This document shows, piece by piece, positions 42,801-50,364 of a stretch of DNA of 64,000 bases. The first letter of the stretch is position 1. The number at the start of each line of letters is the position of its first letter. The position numbers and the translations under genes are program-made. Source of the DNA: Cryptobacteroides sp934698975 (GTDB lineage Bacteria; Bacteroidota; Bacteroidia; Bacteroidales; UBA932); NCBI GenBank assembly GCA_934698975.1, contig CAKUVR010000012.1, positions 1-64,000 of the forward strand, read 5' to 3'. The notes under the pieces were generated by a model, which was not told the DNA's origin, did not search any database, and saw nothing but the letters and a program-made list of their open reading frames with translations.

Positions 42801-44655
42801 TTATCTCACTCAATGTGAGCTTCGTCTGATTCAGAAGGATGAAATGCTTGTTAAGGTCATCGTCATTATAGAGAACGTAGCAATCCGCCTGTGAGTTGAC
42901 ATCACGCCCTGCCCTTCCCGCTTCCTGAATATAATTTTCCAGCGAGTCGGAAATCTCGTAGTGCACCACAAGGCCGACGTCACTTTTGTCCACTCCCATT
43001 CCGAACGCGGATGTCGCCACGATGACCCTTACTTTATTGCACATGAAATCATCCTGTGCCTTGACCTTCGTGCTGACCTCCATCTGACCGTGGAATGCCT
43101 TGGCTCCCACCCCATCCTTGCACAACCTTTCCGCAATTCTCTCCGCGGCCTTGGTTCTGGTAACATAAACAATCGCCGGGCATTTGGTACCGTCAAGCAG
43201 ATTCCTGAGAGTCTGGTACTTGTCCTCATCTGTAGCCCTGAACAAGACTGTGTAGCGCAGGTTGGTGCGCGCCACATCTGTCGTGAAACGCTTCAAGGTG
43301 ATATTCAAGCGATCCCTGAAATAGTCACATATATCGCTGATTACCTTAGGTTTAGCCGTAGCCGTGAAGCATGATACCGGAATCGGTGTGTCTATTTCCT
43401 TGCTATTCTGAAGATTCTTGATGAACTCCCCTATGAACATATATTCAATCCGGAAGTCCTGCCCCCATGCTGAGAAGCAATGCGCCTCGTCAATCACGAT
43501 TCTGACCACTGTTCTGGACATAAGAACCTTTTCAATGGTCTTGGAGCGGAGCTGCTCAGGCGCAATGTATAGCAGAGAAGCCTCACCGGATTCTACCCGC
43601 TCCAAGGCGTTGCGGCGTTCTACCGGAGAGAGCAAACCGTTGATGTACACCGCTTCCGATATTCCCTTCTTTTCAAGATTCTCCACCTGATCCTTCATCA
43701 GGGACTGAAGCGGTGAGATCACCACTGTCAGTCCTCTGACAGTCTCCCCCGCCATCAACGCCGGCAGTTGGAATGTCAGTGACTTTCCTCCTCCTGTCGG
43801 GAATATCGCAAGCAAGGATTCCCCTCTGATCGCAGCCTTGGCAGCGCTCTCCTGCAAAGGTTCTCCTCCAAAAGTCCTGAAATGATCGTAGCCGAACCAT
43901 CTTTTCAATGAATATTCAGCATTCAGTTTTTGCGAGCAATACTTACATCTGGAATCTCCACAGTTGACGGCGCGGAGGTTTCTGACAATGTTCTCGACAC
44001 CAGGGTAGTTGTGCAGAATCCATGCTGGTGTTATGGAGTTTCTGTCGTCTGTGCTTATCAAAGCCACCGCATAAGCACATTCAATCTTGTGATTCGCGAC
44101 TAAAGACTCGACATCGGCATGCTCACAGATTTTGCCTCTCAACAGTTCACGGAGAAGGTCTGACGCGGATTTCCTGAAAAATAACGGTCTCCTTGAAGGG
44201 ACATATTCAATGCTTTTAAAGAATCCGGAGAAATGGATATCCTCGTTCAGCAGATCATAGAACAGCTGTTGGAAATCCTTGCCCAATGCCTTGAACACCT
44301 TCACCTCATCCTCGTAGAGAGATTGAGCCTTCAGACTGTCACTCAACGGGTTGTTCAACTCCTCCGAAAGAATTTTGTCATCCTTTAGCAGCTTGTGGTA
44401 AGGCTTGAGGGGGAAAAGCAGCGGTGAAAGGTAAAGGGTATCGACGAGGATATATTCCTTTTTAAGGAATGGTCTCAGGTATTTGATGTCGTGTCCGACT
44501 ATATTATGTCCGCAAAGAATATCACAATCCGAGATGAATTCAATAAAACTATTAAGTATGGAGGAATGAAACCGTTGTCCGTCTTTCACTCCCCCGATGT
44601 CCAGAATCTTGCCTCTGCCGTCTATCTCAAGGTCTATGAAGGCGATTTTCATCAT
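39871..44655 (-). CDS. Giant exonuclease-RecQ-UvrD fusion helicase
   Basis: 1594 residues in three enzymatic parts. Residues 1-130: DEDD-type 3'-5' exonuclease (FIDLEI, then GHNIVGHDIKYL). Residues about 255-600: RecQ-family SF2 helicase with Walker A FPTGGGKS (285-292), DEAH (389-392) and the ATSAFGMGVDK and QEAGRAGRD motifs; a Cys cluster (CGDSRCKYC, 232-240) lies just before. A winged-helix-like linker follows. From about 1055: UvrD/PcrA-type SF1 helicase with PAGPGSGKT, IDEAQDL, GDDDQNIYEFRG and VYVGMTRAKN. All motifs seem intact. It should act in DNA repair or defence. Two ATGs (44655 and 44652) are adjacent. Confidence 0.92.
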   Translation of the reverse strand: MMKIAFIDLEIDGRGKILDIGGVKDGQRFHSSILNSFIEFISDCDILCGHNIVGHDIKYLRPFLKKEYILVDTLYLSPLLFPLKPYHKLLKDDKILSEELNNPLSDSLKAQSLYEDEVKVFKALGKDFQQLFYDLLNEDIHFSGFFKSIEYVPSRRPLFFRKSASDLLRELLRGKICEHADVESLVANHKIECAYAVALISTDDRNSITPAWILHNYPGVENIVRNLRAVNCGDSRCKYCSQKLNAEYSLKRWFGYDHFRTFGGEPLQESAAKAAIRGESLLAIFPTGGGKSLTFQLPALMAGETVRGLTVVISPLQSLMKDQVENLEKKGISEAVYINGLLSPVERRNALERVESGEASLLYIAPEQLRSKTIEKVLMSRTVVRIVIDEAHCFSAWGQDFRIEYMFIGEFIKNLQNSKEIDTPIPVSCFTATAKPKVISDICDYFRDRLNITLKRFTTDVARTNLRYTVLFRATDEDKYQTLRNLLDGTKCPAIVYVTRTKAAERIAERLCKDGVGAKAFHGQMEVSTKVKAQDDFMCNKVRVIVATSAFGMGVDKSDVGLVVHYEISDSLENYIQEAGRAGRDVNSQADCYVLYNDDDLNKHFILLNQTKLTLSEINQVWSAVKKLTAKHDTIHISALEIARKAGWEEIRDVETKVKSAIAALETAGYLRRGMNSPRIFATSIVPRNMDEASELIDRCPDFTEDDKLDARRIIKSLISERSRSRAGTAEAESRVDYLSDMLGIETRKVISIVERMRVAGILAKDDDMTAYLRLRQLKKFNYYVQLEKFLAQTIIGECNKFSLKEINEKAVESGISKSTVRDIRTIMFFWTIRHYVEKRSVTDDYIQITPKVSAADLERQLSARNSVASFVVYRFKDGNQEEDGEVKVGFSLAGLVGDYNDSNLFPEKADVGIAEEALLFLAKTGILNLEGGFMVLYNKLQIERLKDSKCRYKKDDYHDLDDFYKQRIQQIHIIGKYANMMVSDKKRAMEYVHDYFALDFKAFIKKYFDSKEAKRIDRNISDKKFDELFGSLTGTQSDIIKDSESRFIVVPAGPGSGKTYVLVRKLASLILLEDVKSEQLLMLTFSRAAAAEFKKRLRDLIGNAAEYVEIKTFHSYSFDILGRKGSVEGSEHIVSDAVGEIRSGRVERSRVTKSILVIDEAQDLGEHEFALIKELIRCNEDMRVIAVGDDDQNIYEFRGSDSGNMKSLITDYGASVYDMLENFRSSEAVISLANSYAKGMSDRLKSAPIVGKRDESGRVRLVWHTTTDYEQAIVNEIIYDKHFGTVCVLTATNDDALIISALLNKSGRKARLVQSRDGFQLSDLAEFRTFLEALRKFDVACVDNAKWSEAADSVRVLFQDSTCLDLLDNCLTAFNDEYPDRKYVSDFENFLLESQLEDFTRSKGSEVVVSTIHKAKGCEYDNVYISLKGIRDVTDRERRMVYVGMTRAKNNLSVHFDCGNIFTDVVSRAVMVSDNSVYGAPEEVLVQLGHRDVVLDMFKGNQALLKGLHSGTALGLDGDYLFVEAEGRHVKVLKFSALFREKIAKMASKGYVPVEAKVRFQTFWRYDEPSDGRVDPIRRETMIILPDLLFRKL

Positions 44656-44921
44656 AAACTCTTCTCGATTGCCTTAACTCGTTGATTACGGGAGCAAAAA
44701 TAACATTATTTCACCAAAGTACAGTTATGGCAAGCTATATTACAAATGAAAAACTATAATAAATTGTCATCATTGAGTGATTATCGTAAATTTGTTTGAA
44801 TTTTGCTTTTGCTCAAATAATAAAAACAGACACATAACAAGGATAAACCTAATCGCATTCTGCATCCGCTTCAGTTGCTTTCTGAGCCAAGAGAAGTTGG
44901 CACATAAAGGCAAGTTTGGCG

Positions 44922-45161
44922 CTACTCGCCATCATCGCCATGAATCTGGGTACCTTCCGGATCCGGTTCATAGTCCAAAATGTCGCCGGGCTTGCAATTC
45001 AGAACCTTGCAGATGGCGTTCAGGGTTGTGAAACGGATCGCCCTGGCCTTGCCGGTCTTCAGGATTGAAAGGTTGGTCAGGTTCACGCCAACTTTTTCGG
45101 ACAACTCGCTGAGAGTCATACGCCTTGTCGCAAGGACTATGTCAAGGTTGATGGTAATCAT
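44922..45161 (-). CDS. YozG-like Xre regulator paired with DUF2975
   Basis: 79 residues, Cro/C1 HTH with SEKVGVNLTNLSILKTGKAR and the CKPGDILDYE turn. It is the third and most diverged YozG-like paralogue in the window. Its ATG overlaps the stop of the DUF2975 gene (ATGA), so it is translationally coupled. In Bacillus the YoaS/YozG pair has the same arrangement; the pathway it controls is not known. Between this gene and the helicase (44656-44921) nothing was found. Confidence 0.88.
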   Translation of the reverse strand: MITINLDIVLATRRMTLSELSEKVGVNLTNLSILKTGKARAIRFTTLNAICKVLNCKPGDILDYEPDPEGTQIHGDDGE

Positions 45162-45634
45162 ATCGCAAGATTGCTGTCTTCAATCGCAAGCGAAGCCTGT
45201 TTGTAAAGTAGCCCGAAAACAATCACCACCAAAGGAACAAAGATGCAGTTCGAATCAAGAACCGAACATTCTACACCTCTCATAACATCAGGCACATTCG
45301 CTCCGAAGAATATGGACACGCCGATGAGTACCGACGCACTCATGATTAAAGGAATATTCTTTTTCGGAAACAAGTCTCCGGATTTCAGTCCTTTGAAAAT
45401 GTTGCATTCAACAAGGAAACCGAGCGAGAACACTGCTGTCCAGCCAAGGAGATATCCAGCCAGAACAGCGATTTGCCACCCTATCTGACCTTGATTCCAG
45501 ACAATCCTGTCCGGAGCCTCATTGAACCATAACATAGAGATGGTTCTGTAATACACGAACGTCAGGTAAATCGCCCCGATCGCAAGAACGGCCAGACTGA
45601 TGGCCTTGATGCTTTTTTGATTTCTGATTCTCAT
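45158..45634 (-). CDS. DUF2975 (YoaS-like) membrane protein
   Basis: 158 residues with four hydrophobic segments (about 10-28, 52-75, 93-112 and 130-148). The loop NIFKGLKSGDLFPKKNIPLI before the third helix matches the F.....G..F......L core of DUF2975 proteins. It is the first gene of a two-gene operon with a YozG-like regulator. Probably a membrane sensor or antagonist for that regulator; this is inference from the conserved pairing. Confidence 0.85.
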   Translation of the reverse strand: MRIRNQKSIKAISLAVLAIGAIYLTFVYYRTISMLWFNEAPDRIVWNQGQIGWQIAVLAGYLLGWTAVFSLGFLVECNIFKGLKSGDLFPKKNIPLIMSASVLIGVSIFFGANVPDVMRGVECSVLDSNCIFVPLVVIVFGLLYKQASLAIEDSNLAI

Positions 45635-45682
45635 AAGTGATTAATTTATATCAACAGCAAAGATAGAATAAATTTTACGATT

Positions 45683-45719
45683 ATCAATAAATATTTTTGC
45701 GTTTATCAATAAATATTGA
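45683..45719. promoter_or_regulatory. Candidate operator of the DUF2975/YozG pair
   Basis: ATCAATAAATATT occurs twice (45683-45695 and 45705-45717), 22 bases apart, just upstream of the DUF2975 gene. It resembles the near-palindrome upstream of the paralogous regulator at 7965-7982. Two helical turns between copies suit a dimer pair. Inferred, not proven. Confidence 0.5.
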
Positions 45720-45980
45720 ATAATTCTGTAGAACGCGCTGATTCGGGTTGTCATGCTGCGGAAGGAACGTTTGTTTGTCACTGCATTCACATAACGCGGA
45801 ACGAGTCATCAGCAAATAATCAAGACATATTATGGCGACAGCCGCATGATTGTGTACAACGAGAATGCGTGGCGGCTATATAATTGTTCAGCGACCGCTT
45901 GCATACCATGTTAGTCTACTGATATATAGTCACCTAAAAATTATGAATCAAGGAACACACTAATGATCGAGAAGAATACC

Positions 45981-45988
45981 TATATTTG
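45981..45988 (+). promoter_or_regulatory. -7 box of the small HTH-like gene
   Basis: TATATTTG, 25 bases before ATG 46014. Confidence 0.5.
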
Positions 45989-46013
45989 CTATACTGATAA
46001 ATTGTGTGAAACA

Positions 46014-46223
46014 ATGGCGAAGAAAGAAGAACTGACAACAGCCATGCACGCTGAACTGATGGATGGTGAAATGACCCGTGATGAACTGGCAATCTGGGCT
46101 GTCATAGGTGCTATGAAACGAGGATTGTCAAAAGAGGAGGCCTGCAAACGATATGGATTCACAGTAAATGAGTGGGAGGACAAGTATCTGAAACTTACAT
46201 CTTCACGATTAGGCAACTCATAA
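46014..46223 (+). CDS. Small HTH-like hypothetical protein
   Basis: 69 residues. The C-terminal half (MKRGLSKEEACKRYGFTVNE) looks like a helix-turn-helix of the transposase/regulator type. The start is set at 46014 because a TATATTTG box at 45981-45988 would begin transcription after the in-frame ATG at 45963. No family recognised. Confidence 0.55.
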   Translation: MAKKEELTTAMHAELMDGEMTRDELAIWAVIGAMKRGLSKEEACKRYGFTVNEWEDKYLKLTSSRLGNS

Positions 46224-46261
46224 AATAAGCGTCAGGGCAGTTATCCGTCAGACTCAATTTT

Positions 46262-46423
46262 ATGTCCCAAATCAATCCGGCAACACGACTTATAACACTT
46301 CAACCATTAGGCAACGATTTCAAACAAGAGGGCATCTACGATGCCATGAGTGTAGGAATGGATTTGAGAGTGAGAACCATAAACGGGATGTCGGGCAAGG
46401 CCGGAGCAAGACCCATGATCTGA
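46262..46423 (+). CDS. Doubtful short ORF or gene fragment
   Basis: 53-residue frame beginning MSQINPATRLITLQPLGNDF, 38 bases after the small HTH-like gene. It has no recognisable domain or promoter. The text looks protein-like (YDAMSVGMDLRVRT), so it could be a remnant. Otherwise 46224-46430 is empty. Confidence 0.25.
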   Translation: MSQINPATRLITLQPLGNDFKQEGIYDAMSVGMDLRVRTINGMSGKAGARPMI

Positions 46424-46431
46424 GGCATAAC

Positions 46432-46462
46432 AAAAAAAATCGACTGCGGAATCCCGCAGCCG
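46432..46462 (-). terminator. Rho-independent terminator of the rpsF-rpsR-rplI operon
   Basis: On the minus strand CGGCTGCGG pairs with CCGCAGTCG (46462-46441; one G-U pair), four-base loop, followed by eight T residues. It lies 50 bases after the rplI stop codon. Confidence 0.88.
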
Positions 46463-46511
46463 ATGAAAGTATTGTCGAACCCTCAAAATGGGGGTACAAT
46501 TGCGAAGGAGA

Positions 46512-46955
46512 TTAGGCCTCAGCCTCAACAGTCACCTTAACGGTGGCCTTGACGGCCTTGTAGCACTTGACTGTGCCTTCGTACTCGCCAACGGTCTTGA
46601 TCTCGCCAAGAGTGATGTTCTTCTTGTCTACCTCGATGCCGGCGGCCTTGAGAGCCTCCTCGATCTGAGCGGTGGTGACAGAGCCATAAATCTTGCCGGA
46701 CTCGCTGACCTTAACGGCAACCTTGACAGGCGTGGCAGCGATCTTGGCTGCGAGAGCCTCGGCGTCAGCGATGAGTTTGGCCTCTTTGTGAGCCCTCTGG
46801 CGCTTTGTCTCCTCAAGCTGCTTCAGAGCGGATGGAGTGGCGGCGGCAGCGAATCCCTGAGGGATAAGATAGTTGCGGCCGTAACCTGACTTTACCTCTA
46901 CCACATCTCCGGCCTCGCCGAGATTGGCAACTTCTTTCTTCAAAATGATCTTCAT
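46512..46955 (-). CDS. rplI: 50S ribosomal protein L9
   Basis: 147 residues. The N-terminal domain starts MKIILKKEVANLGEAGDVVE with GYGRNYLIPQGFA, the L9 signature; the long connecting helix (KQLEETKRQRAHKEAKLIAD) and C-terminal RNA-binding domain are complete. Last gene of the rpsF-rpsR-rplI operon, 15 bases after rpsR. Confidence 0.97.
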   Translation of the reverse strand: MKIILKKEVANLGEAGDVVEVKSGYGRNYLIPQGFAAAATPSALKQLEETKRQRAHKEAKLIADAEALAAKIAATPVKVAVKVSESGKIYGSVTTAQIEEALKAAGIEVDKKNITLGEIKTVGEYEGTVKCYKAVKATVKVTVEAEA

Positions 46956-46970
46956 AATCTCGCTCTCCTA

Positions 46971-47249
46971 TTATTTAAGAAGGTCAGTTACATAAGGAAG
47001 CAGAGCAAGGGAACGTGCCCTCTTGACTGCCTGAGCGACTTTCCTCTGGAACTTCAGGGAAGTGCCGGTGATACGGCGAGGAAGAATCTTACCCTGCTCG
47101 TTGAGGAACTTCTTAAGGAACTCAGCGTCCTTGTAATCAACATACTTGATGCCTGCCTTCTTGAAACGGCAGTACTTCTTCTTTCTAACCTCTACTGTAG
47201 GAGGATTGAGATAGCGGATCCCAGCGTTCTGTGCGTCATTCTGTGCCAT
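46971..47249 (-). CDS. rpsR: 30S ribosomal protein S18
   Basis: 92 residues. Typical S18 core: KYCRFKKAGIKYVDYKD, LPRRITGTSLKFQRKVAQAV and KRARSLALLPY. It binds S6 in the ribosomal platform. It sits 17 bases after rpsF, as in most bacteria. Confidence 0.97.
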   Translation of the reverse strand: MAQNDAQNAGIRYLNPPTVEVRKKKYCRFKKAGIKYVDYKDAEFLKKFLNEQGKILPRRITGTSLKFQRKVAQAVKRARSLALLPYVTDLLK

Positions 47250-47266
47250 AATTCATTCCTCCTTGA

Positions 47267-47677
47267 TTAAGCGTTTTCCTCTTTTTTCTCCTCAGCGGCA
47301 ACAGGAGCCTCTACAGGAGCCTCCTCGGCCTTAGGGGCGGCAGGCTTGTTCCTGTTCTCCCTTCTCCTCTCAGCGTAAGCGACAGCATGCTTGTCAAGAG
47401 CCACGGTAATGAATCGGATGATTCTCTCATCACGGAAATACTGGGTCTCAAGGGTAGCGATGAAGCTTGGCTCAGCCTTGAACTGGATAAGATAATAGAA
47501 TCCTGAGGTCTTGTGCTGGATAGGATAAGCCAGCTGACGGAGTCCCCAGTCCTCCTCGTACACAACCTCGCCACCATTGTCGGCGATCAGTTTTGTGTAC
47601 TTGGCAACCGCTTCCTTCATCTGTTGTTCAGACAAAACGGGAGTTGCGATGAAAACGGTCTCGTACTGTTTTAACAT
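47267..47677 (-). CDS. rpsF: 30S ribosomal protein S6
   Basis: 136 residues starting MLKQYETVFIATPVLSEQQM. The S6 fold covers about 1-100 (YEEDWGLRQLAYPIQ, FRDERIIRFITVAL) and is followed by an Ala/Glu/Pro/Lys-rich tail of about 35 residues. The frame stays open to 47749, but the region upstream of ATG 47677 is a leader hairpin and promoter, so the shorter start is used. First gene of the operon. Confidence 0.96.
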   Translation of the reverse strand: MLKQYETVFIATPVLSEQQMKEAVAKYTKLIADNGGEVVYEEDWGLRQLAYPIQHKTSGFYYLIQFKAEPSFIATLETQYFRDERIIRFITVALDKHAVAYAERRRENRNKPAAPKAEEAPVEAPVAAEEKKEENA

Positions 47678-47706
47678 TTGACTTAATTGTTTAATAATAA
47701 ATAAAT

Positions 47707-47748
47707 TGCAGTCCTTTCGGGGACGTATGCCAACCCAAAAGGACTGCA
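47707..47748 (-). promoter_or_regulatory. rpsF leader hairpin, candidate S6:S18 autoregulatory element
   Basis: On the minus strand GCAGTCCTTT and AAGGACTGC form a long stem with an internal CCCCG bulge or loop (47719-47722). S6:S18 repressor binding to an rpsF leader hairpin with a conserved CCG is known in many bacteria. It begins directly after the -7 box, so it would form the 5' end of the mRNA. Confidence 0.6.
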
Positions 47749-47778
47749 AATATAGTCAATTATCTCAACTTTCGCAAA
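47747..47778 (-). promoter_or_regulatory. Promoter of the rpsF operon
   Basis: On the minus strand TTTG (47778-47775), 20-base spacer, TATATTTG (47754-47747). Full consensus match. Confidence 0.8.
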
Positions 47779-47796
47779 TTAGCGTTCGGTCCGAGA

Positions 47797-49254
47797 CTAC
47801 TTTTCAGGAATATTCTCAAGCACAGCGACGAGGAACTTCCAGATCTCGGCGACGGAGGCGATGTTCACGCGCTCGTCCGGAGAGTGAGGATAGAGAATGT
47901 CGGGACCAATGGAAACCATCTCCCAGTTAGGGTACTTGGCACCCATGATGGCACACTCAAGTCCTCCATGTGTCGCCGTGATCTTGAGATCCTTTCCGAA
48001 GAGAGATTTATAGGTGTCCTCCAGAACCTTGATCATCGGGGTTCCTAGTTTCGGAGCCCAACCGCTGTAAGCACCTGACGTAGAATATTTCGCGCCAGCC
48101 AATTCAAACACATAGCGTATAGAGTCAGCGAGATTCATCTTGGCCGCGTCGATGGAGCTGCGGGTCAGCGAGTGAACGGTAAGATGTCCCTTCTGAGTGC
48201 GCACGATAGCCATGTTGGTTGAGGTCTCTGTAAGGCCAGGAAGGGTGTCGCTCATTCTCTGGACTCCGTGAGGGCATGCGAGGATGGCCTTTACCGCCTT
48301 GCCGATGACCTTAGGGCTGATGTAGCGGGCAGCCGGTGCGCTCTGCTTCTCGTAGATGAGAATCATGTCAGGGTCTGAGTACTGGTACTCGAACTTGGAC
48401 TCCTCAAACTTTTTCTCCACCAAAGCCTTCACCTTGCGTGAATCTGCAGACGGTACGATAATCTCGGCCTCAGCCTCGAACGGAATCGCGTTGCGGAGAG
48501 AACCGCCGTTGATGGATGCGACCTTTACGTCATATTCAGTAATCACCGCTTCAAGAAGGCGGCAGAGGATCTTGTTGGCGTTGCCTCTGAAGAGGGAGAT
48601 GTCCATTCCGGAATGTCCGCCCTTGAGGCCCTTCACGGTGATCTTGTAGCCGACAAATCCTTCCGGAGTCTTGTAGGTTCTGTAAGCGAAGTCTGCTGTT
48701 CCGTCAACTCCACCGGCGCAACCGGTGCAAAGCTCGCCTTCTTCCTCGGAATCGAGATTGAGAAGGATGTCACCTTTCAGGACACCTGGTTTCAATGAGT
48801 TGGCTCCGGTCATTCCAGTCTCCTCATCGTAGGTGATGAGAGCCTCCAGCGGACCGTGCTTCAAAGTCTTGTCCTGAAGAACGGAAAGCGCGAGAGCCAC
48901 ACCGATGCCATTGTCGGCTCCGAGGGTGGTTCCCTTGGCGGTCACCCACTCCCCTTTTATCTCGGTCTCGATAGGATCGGTAAGGAAGTCGTGCTTTGTG
49001 TCGGCTGTCTTCTGCGGTACCATGTCCATGTGGGCCTGCATGATCACGCCCTTGCGGTTCTCGAAACCAGGAGTGGCCGGAGCGGTGAATATGATGTTTC
49101 CTGTGTCATCCTTCTTCACGTCAACCCCGTGCTCTTTTCCCCAATTAAGGAGATATTCCTGAACCTTGCCTTCGTGTTTTGAAGGACGAGGGACTCTTGT
49201 CAGACCGTAGAAGTTCTCCCAAACGGCCTTTGGCTGCAAATCTTTAATTGTCAT
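47797..49254 (-). CDS. pepD: Cytosol non-specific dipeptidase (aminoacyl-histidine dipeptidase)
   Basis: 485 residues, M20 family. Zinc and catalytic residues appear in order: QAHMDMVP (His, Asp), TTLGADNGIGVA (bridging Asp), YDEETGMTGA (general base Glu and ligand Glu), NLDSEEEGE and the C-terminal ATHGGLECAIM (His). Lid domain insertion at about 210-390. It hydrolyses dipeptides such as Xaa-His in the cytoplasm. It ends close to the divergent rpsF promoter. Confidence 0.93.
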   Translation of the reverse strand: MTIKDLQPKAVWENFYGLTRVPRPSKHEGKVQEYLLNWGKEHGVDVKKDDTGNIIFTAPATPGFENRKGVIMQAHMDMVPQKTADTKHDFLTDPIETEIKGEWVTAKGTTLGADNGIGVALALSVLQDKTLKHGPLEALITYDEETGMTGANSLKPGVLKGDILLNLDSEEEGELCTGCAGGVDGTADFAYRTYKTPEGFVGYKITVKGLKGGHSGMDISLFRGNANKILCRLLEAVITEYDVKVASINGGSLRNAIPFEAEAEIIVPSADSRKVKALVEKKFEESKFEYQYSDPDMILIYEKQSAPAARYISPKVIGKAVKAILACPHGVQRMSDTLPGLTETSTNMAIVRTQKGHLTVHSLTRSSIDAAKMNLADSIRYVFELAGAKYSTSGAYSGWAPKLGTPMIKVLEDTYKSLFGKDLKITATHGGLECAIMGAKYPNWEMVSIGPDILYPHSPDERVNIASVAEIWKFLVAVLENIPEK

Positions 49255-49316
49255 AGCGTTATTCTATTAATATGTGAATATGTATTCTCTAATGCCCGCT
49301 GAATATATTTGACGGA

Positions 49317-50354
49317 TTACTTTGAAAGAGGAAAATAGCCCTCTGCGCCAAGCTGATAGATGGCCATTCTGTCCTGAAGGAGAGTGGTCACACCATCCGA
49401 AAGACGAACCGTGCAGATAGCCGGAATCCTGTAGATGGCCACATTTGACTTCGACGGCACAGCCTTACCCTCCGCCTCACCAACAGGTTGAGGGATAACC
49501 TCAAGAAGGTAAGGCTTTCCGGCCATATTGTCAGCCGAGACTATTCCATCCGTGTCCGAGATTCTGAAGGCAACGTATGTCTGCGATTTCCTGTTCTTTG
49601 CCGGAACAACATCGCATTTAAGTTTCTGTGTCTGGAAGTCACTGTAACCAATAAACATAGACATATATTCCTTCTCAAGCTCGGAGATTTCCTTAAGAGC
49701 CGCTCCCATCGCCTCGCCGCTGTAGGTGGCGTCGGTGTCCCCCGTCACGATCTGAACTCTCTTCTGACGGAGATTGAATATCATGTCCGCGGCTTCCTTG
49801 GCTCGCTGTTCAAGGGATTTCTGAACGACCATGTTCTGCTGCACCGCAATACGGTTGTAGGAAGCGTCCTCCTTTACACCACGATAAAGAGTGGCGGCCT
49901 CTGAAGTGAGGTTCGAGCTTACGCCCTTCCCGTTGAAGTCGGCTCCGGCCTGTGTGGTGAATCTCCACTCCGCACTCTCGCCGAAGCTTCCGTCATTCAC
50001 AGCTATGAGCCCCTGTGATGTGAGCGAAAGAAAAGACTGGGTGGCCTTGCCAGGATTGACATAGTAACGGAAATTCTGGTCAGCCTCGATGTACGGAGTC
50101 ATGCGGACCGTACTGAGGGTGCATGTGGTCTGGTCGGCCTGACGGGCGTCCACGCCAAGATATTTCTGGGCGTACTTGGCGTAAGGACCCGCATAGAAAT
50201 ATTCACGGACGGCCTCCACCTCGATAGTGATGGTGGTCTGAGGAAGCGCGTAGGAGACTGTTCCCACCGGATCCTGCGCTGAGAGTCTTCCGGCAGGCAG
50301 CATGGCGGCGGCCAGACAGAGAAGTGATACGGTACGATAATTTCTCATATTCAT
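49317..50354 (-). CDS. Secreted DUF4831 family protein
   Basis: 345 residues with a signal peptide (about 1-26, ending LSAQD). The features typical of DUF4831 proteins of Bacteroidota are present: VEAVREYFYAGPYAKYAQKYLG near 48-68 and the KRVQIVTGDTDATYSGEAM segment in the middle. The function is unknown. It lies 10 bases after the acyltransferase gene and 62 before pepD on the same strand. Confidence 0.85.
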   Translation of the reverse strand: MNMRNYRTVSLLCLAAAMLPAGRLSAQDPVGTVSYALPQTTITIEVEAVREYFYAGPYAKYAQKYLGVDARQADQTTCTLSTVRMTPYIEADQNFRYYVNPGKATQSFLSLTSQGLIAVNDGSFGESAEWRFTTQAGADFNGKGVSSNLTSEAATLYRGVKEDASYNRIAVQQNMVVQKSLEQRAKEAADMIFNLRQKRVQIVTGDTDATYSGEAMGAALKEISELEKEYMSMFIGYSDFQTQKLKCDVVPAKNRKSQTYVAFRISDTDGIVSADNMAGKPYLLEVIPQPVGEAEGKAVPSKSNVAIYRIPAICTVRLSDGVTTLLQDRMAIYQLGAEGYFPLSK

Positions 50355-50364
50355 AAAATTTTTA

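Larger units (their letters stand above)
45635..46013. other. Intergenic region with candidate operator and promoter
   Basis: Besides the repeats at 45683-45719 and a TATATTTG box at 45981-45988 facing the next plus-strand gene, about 230 bases hold nothing recognisable. Confidence 0.6.

Noticed and set aside
45820..45930. Short frame with a PP2C-like GDSRMIVYNE string
   Set aside because: Only about 25 residues are in frame, no upstream start or other phosphatase motifs exist; too little to call a pseudogene.
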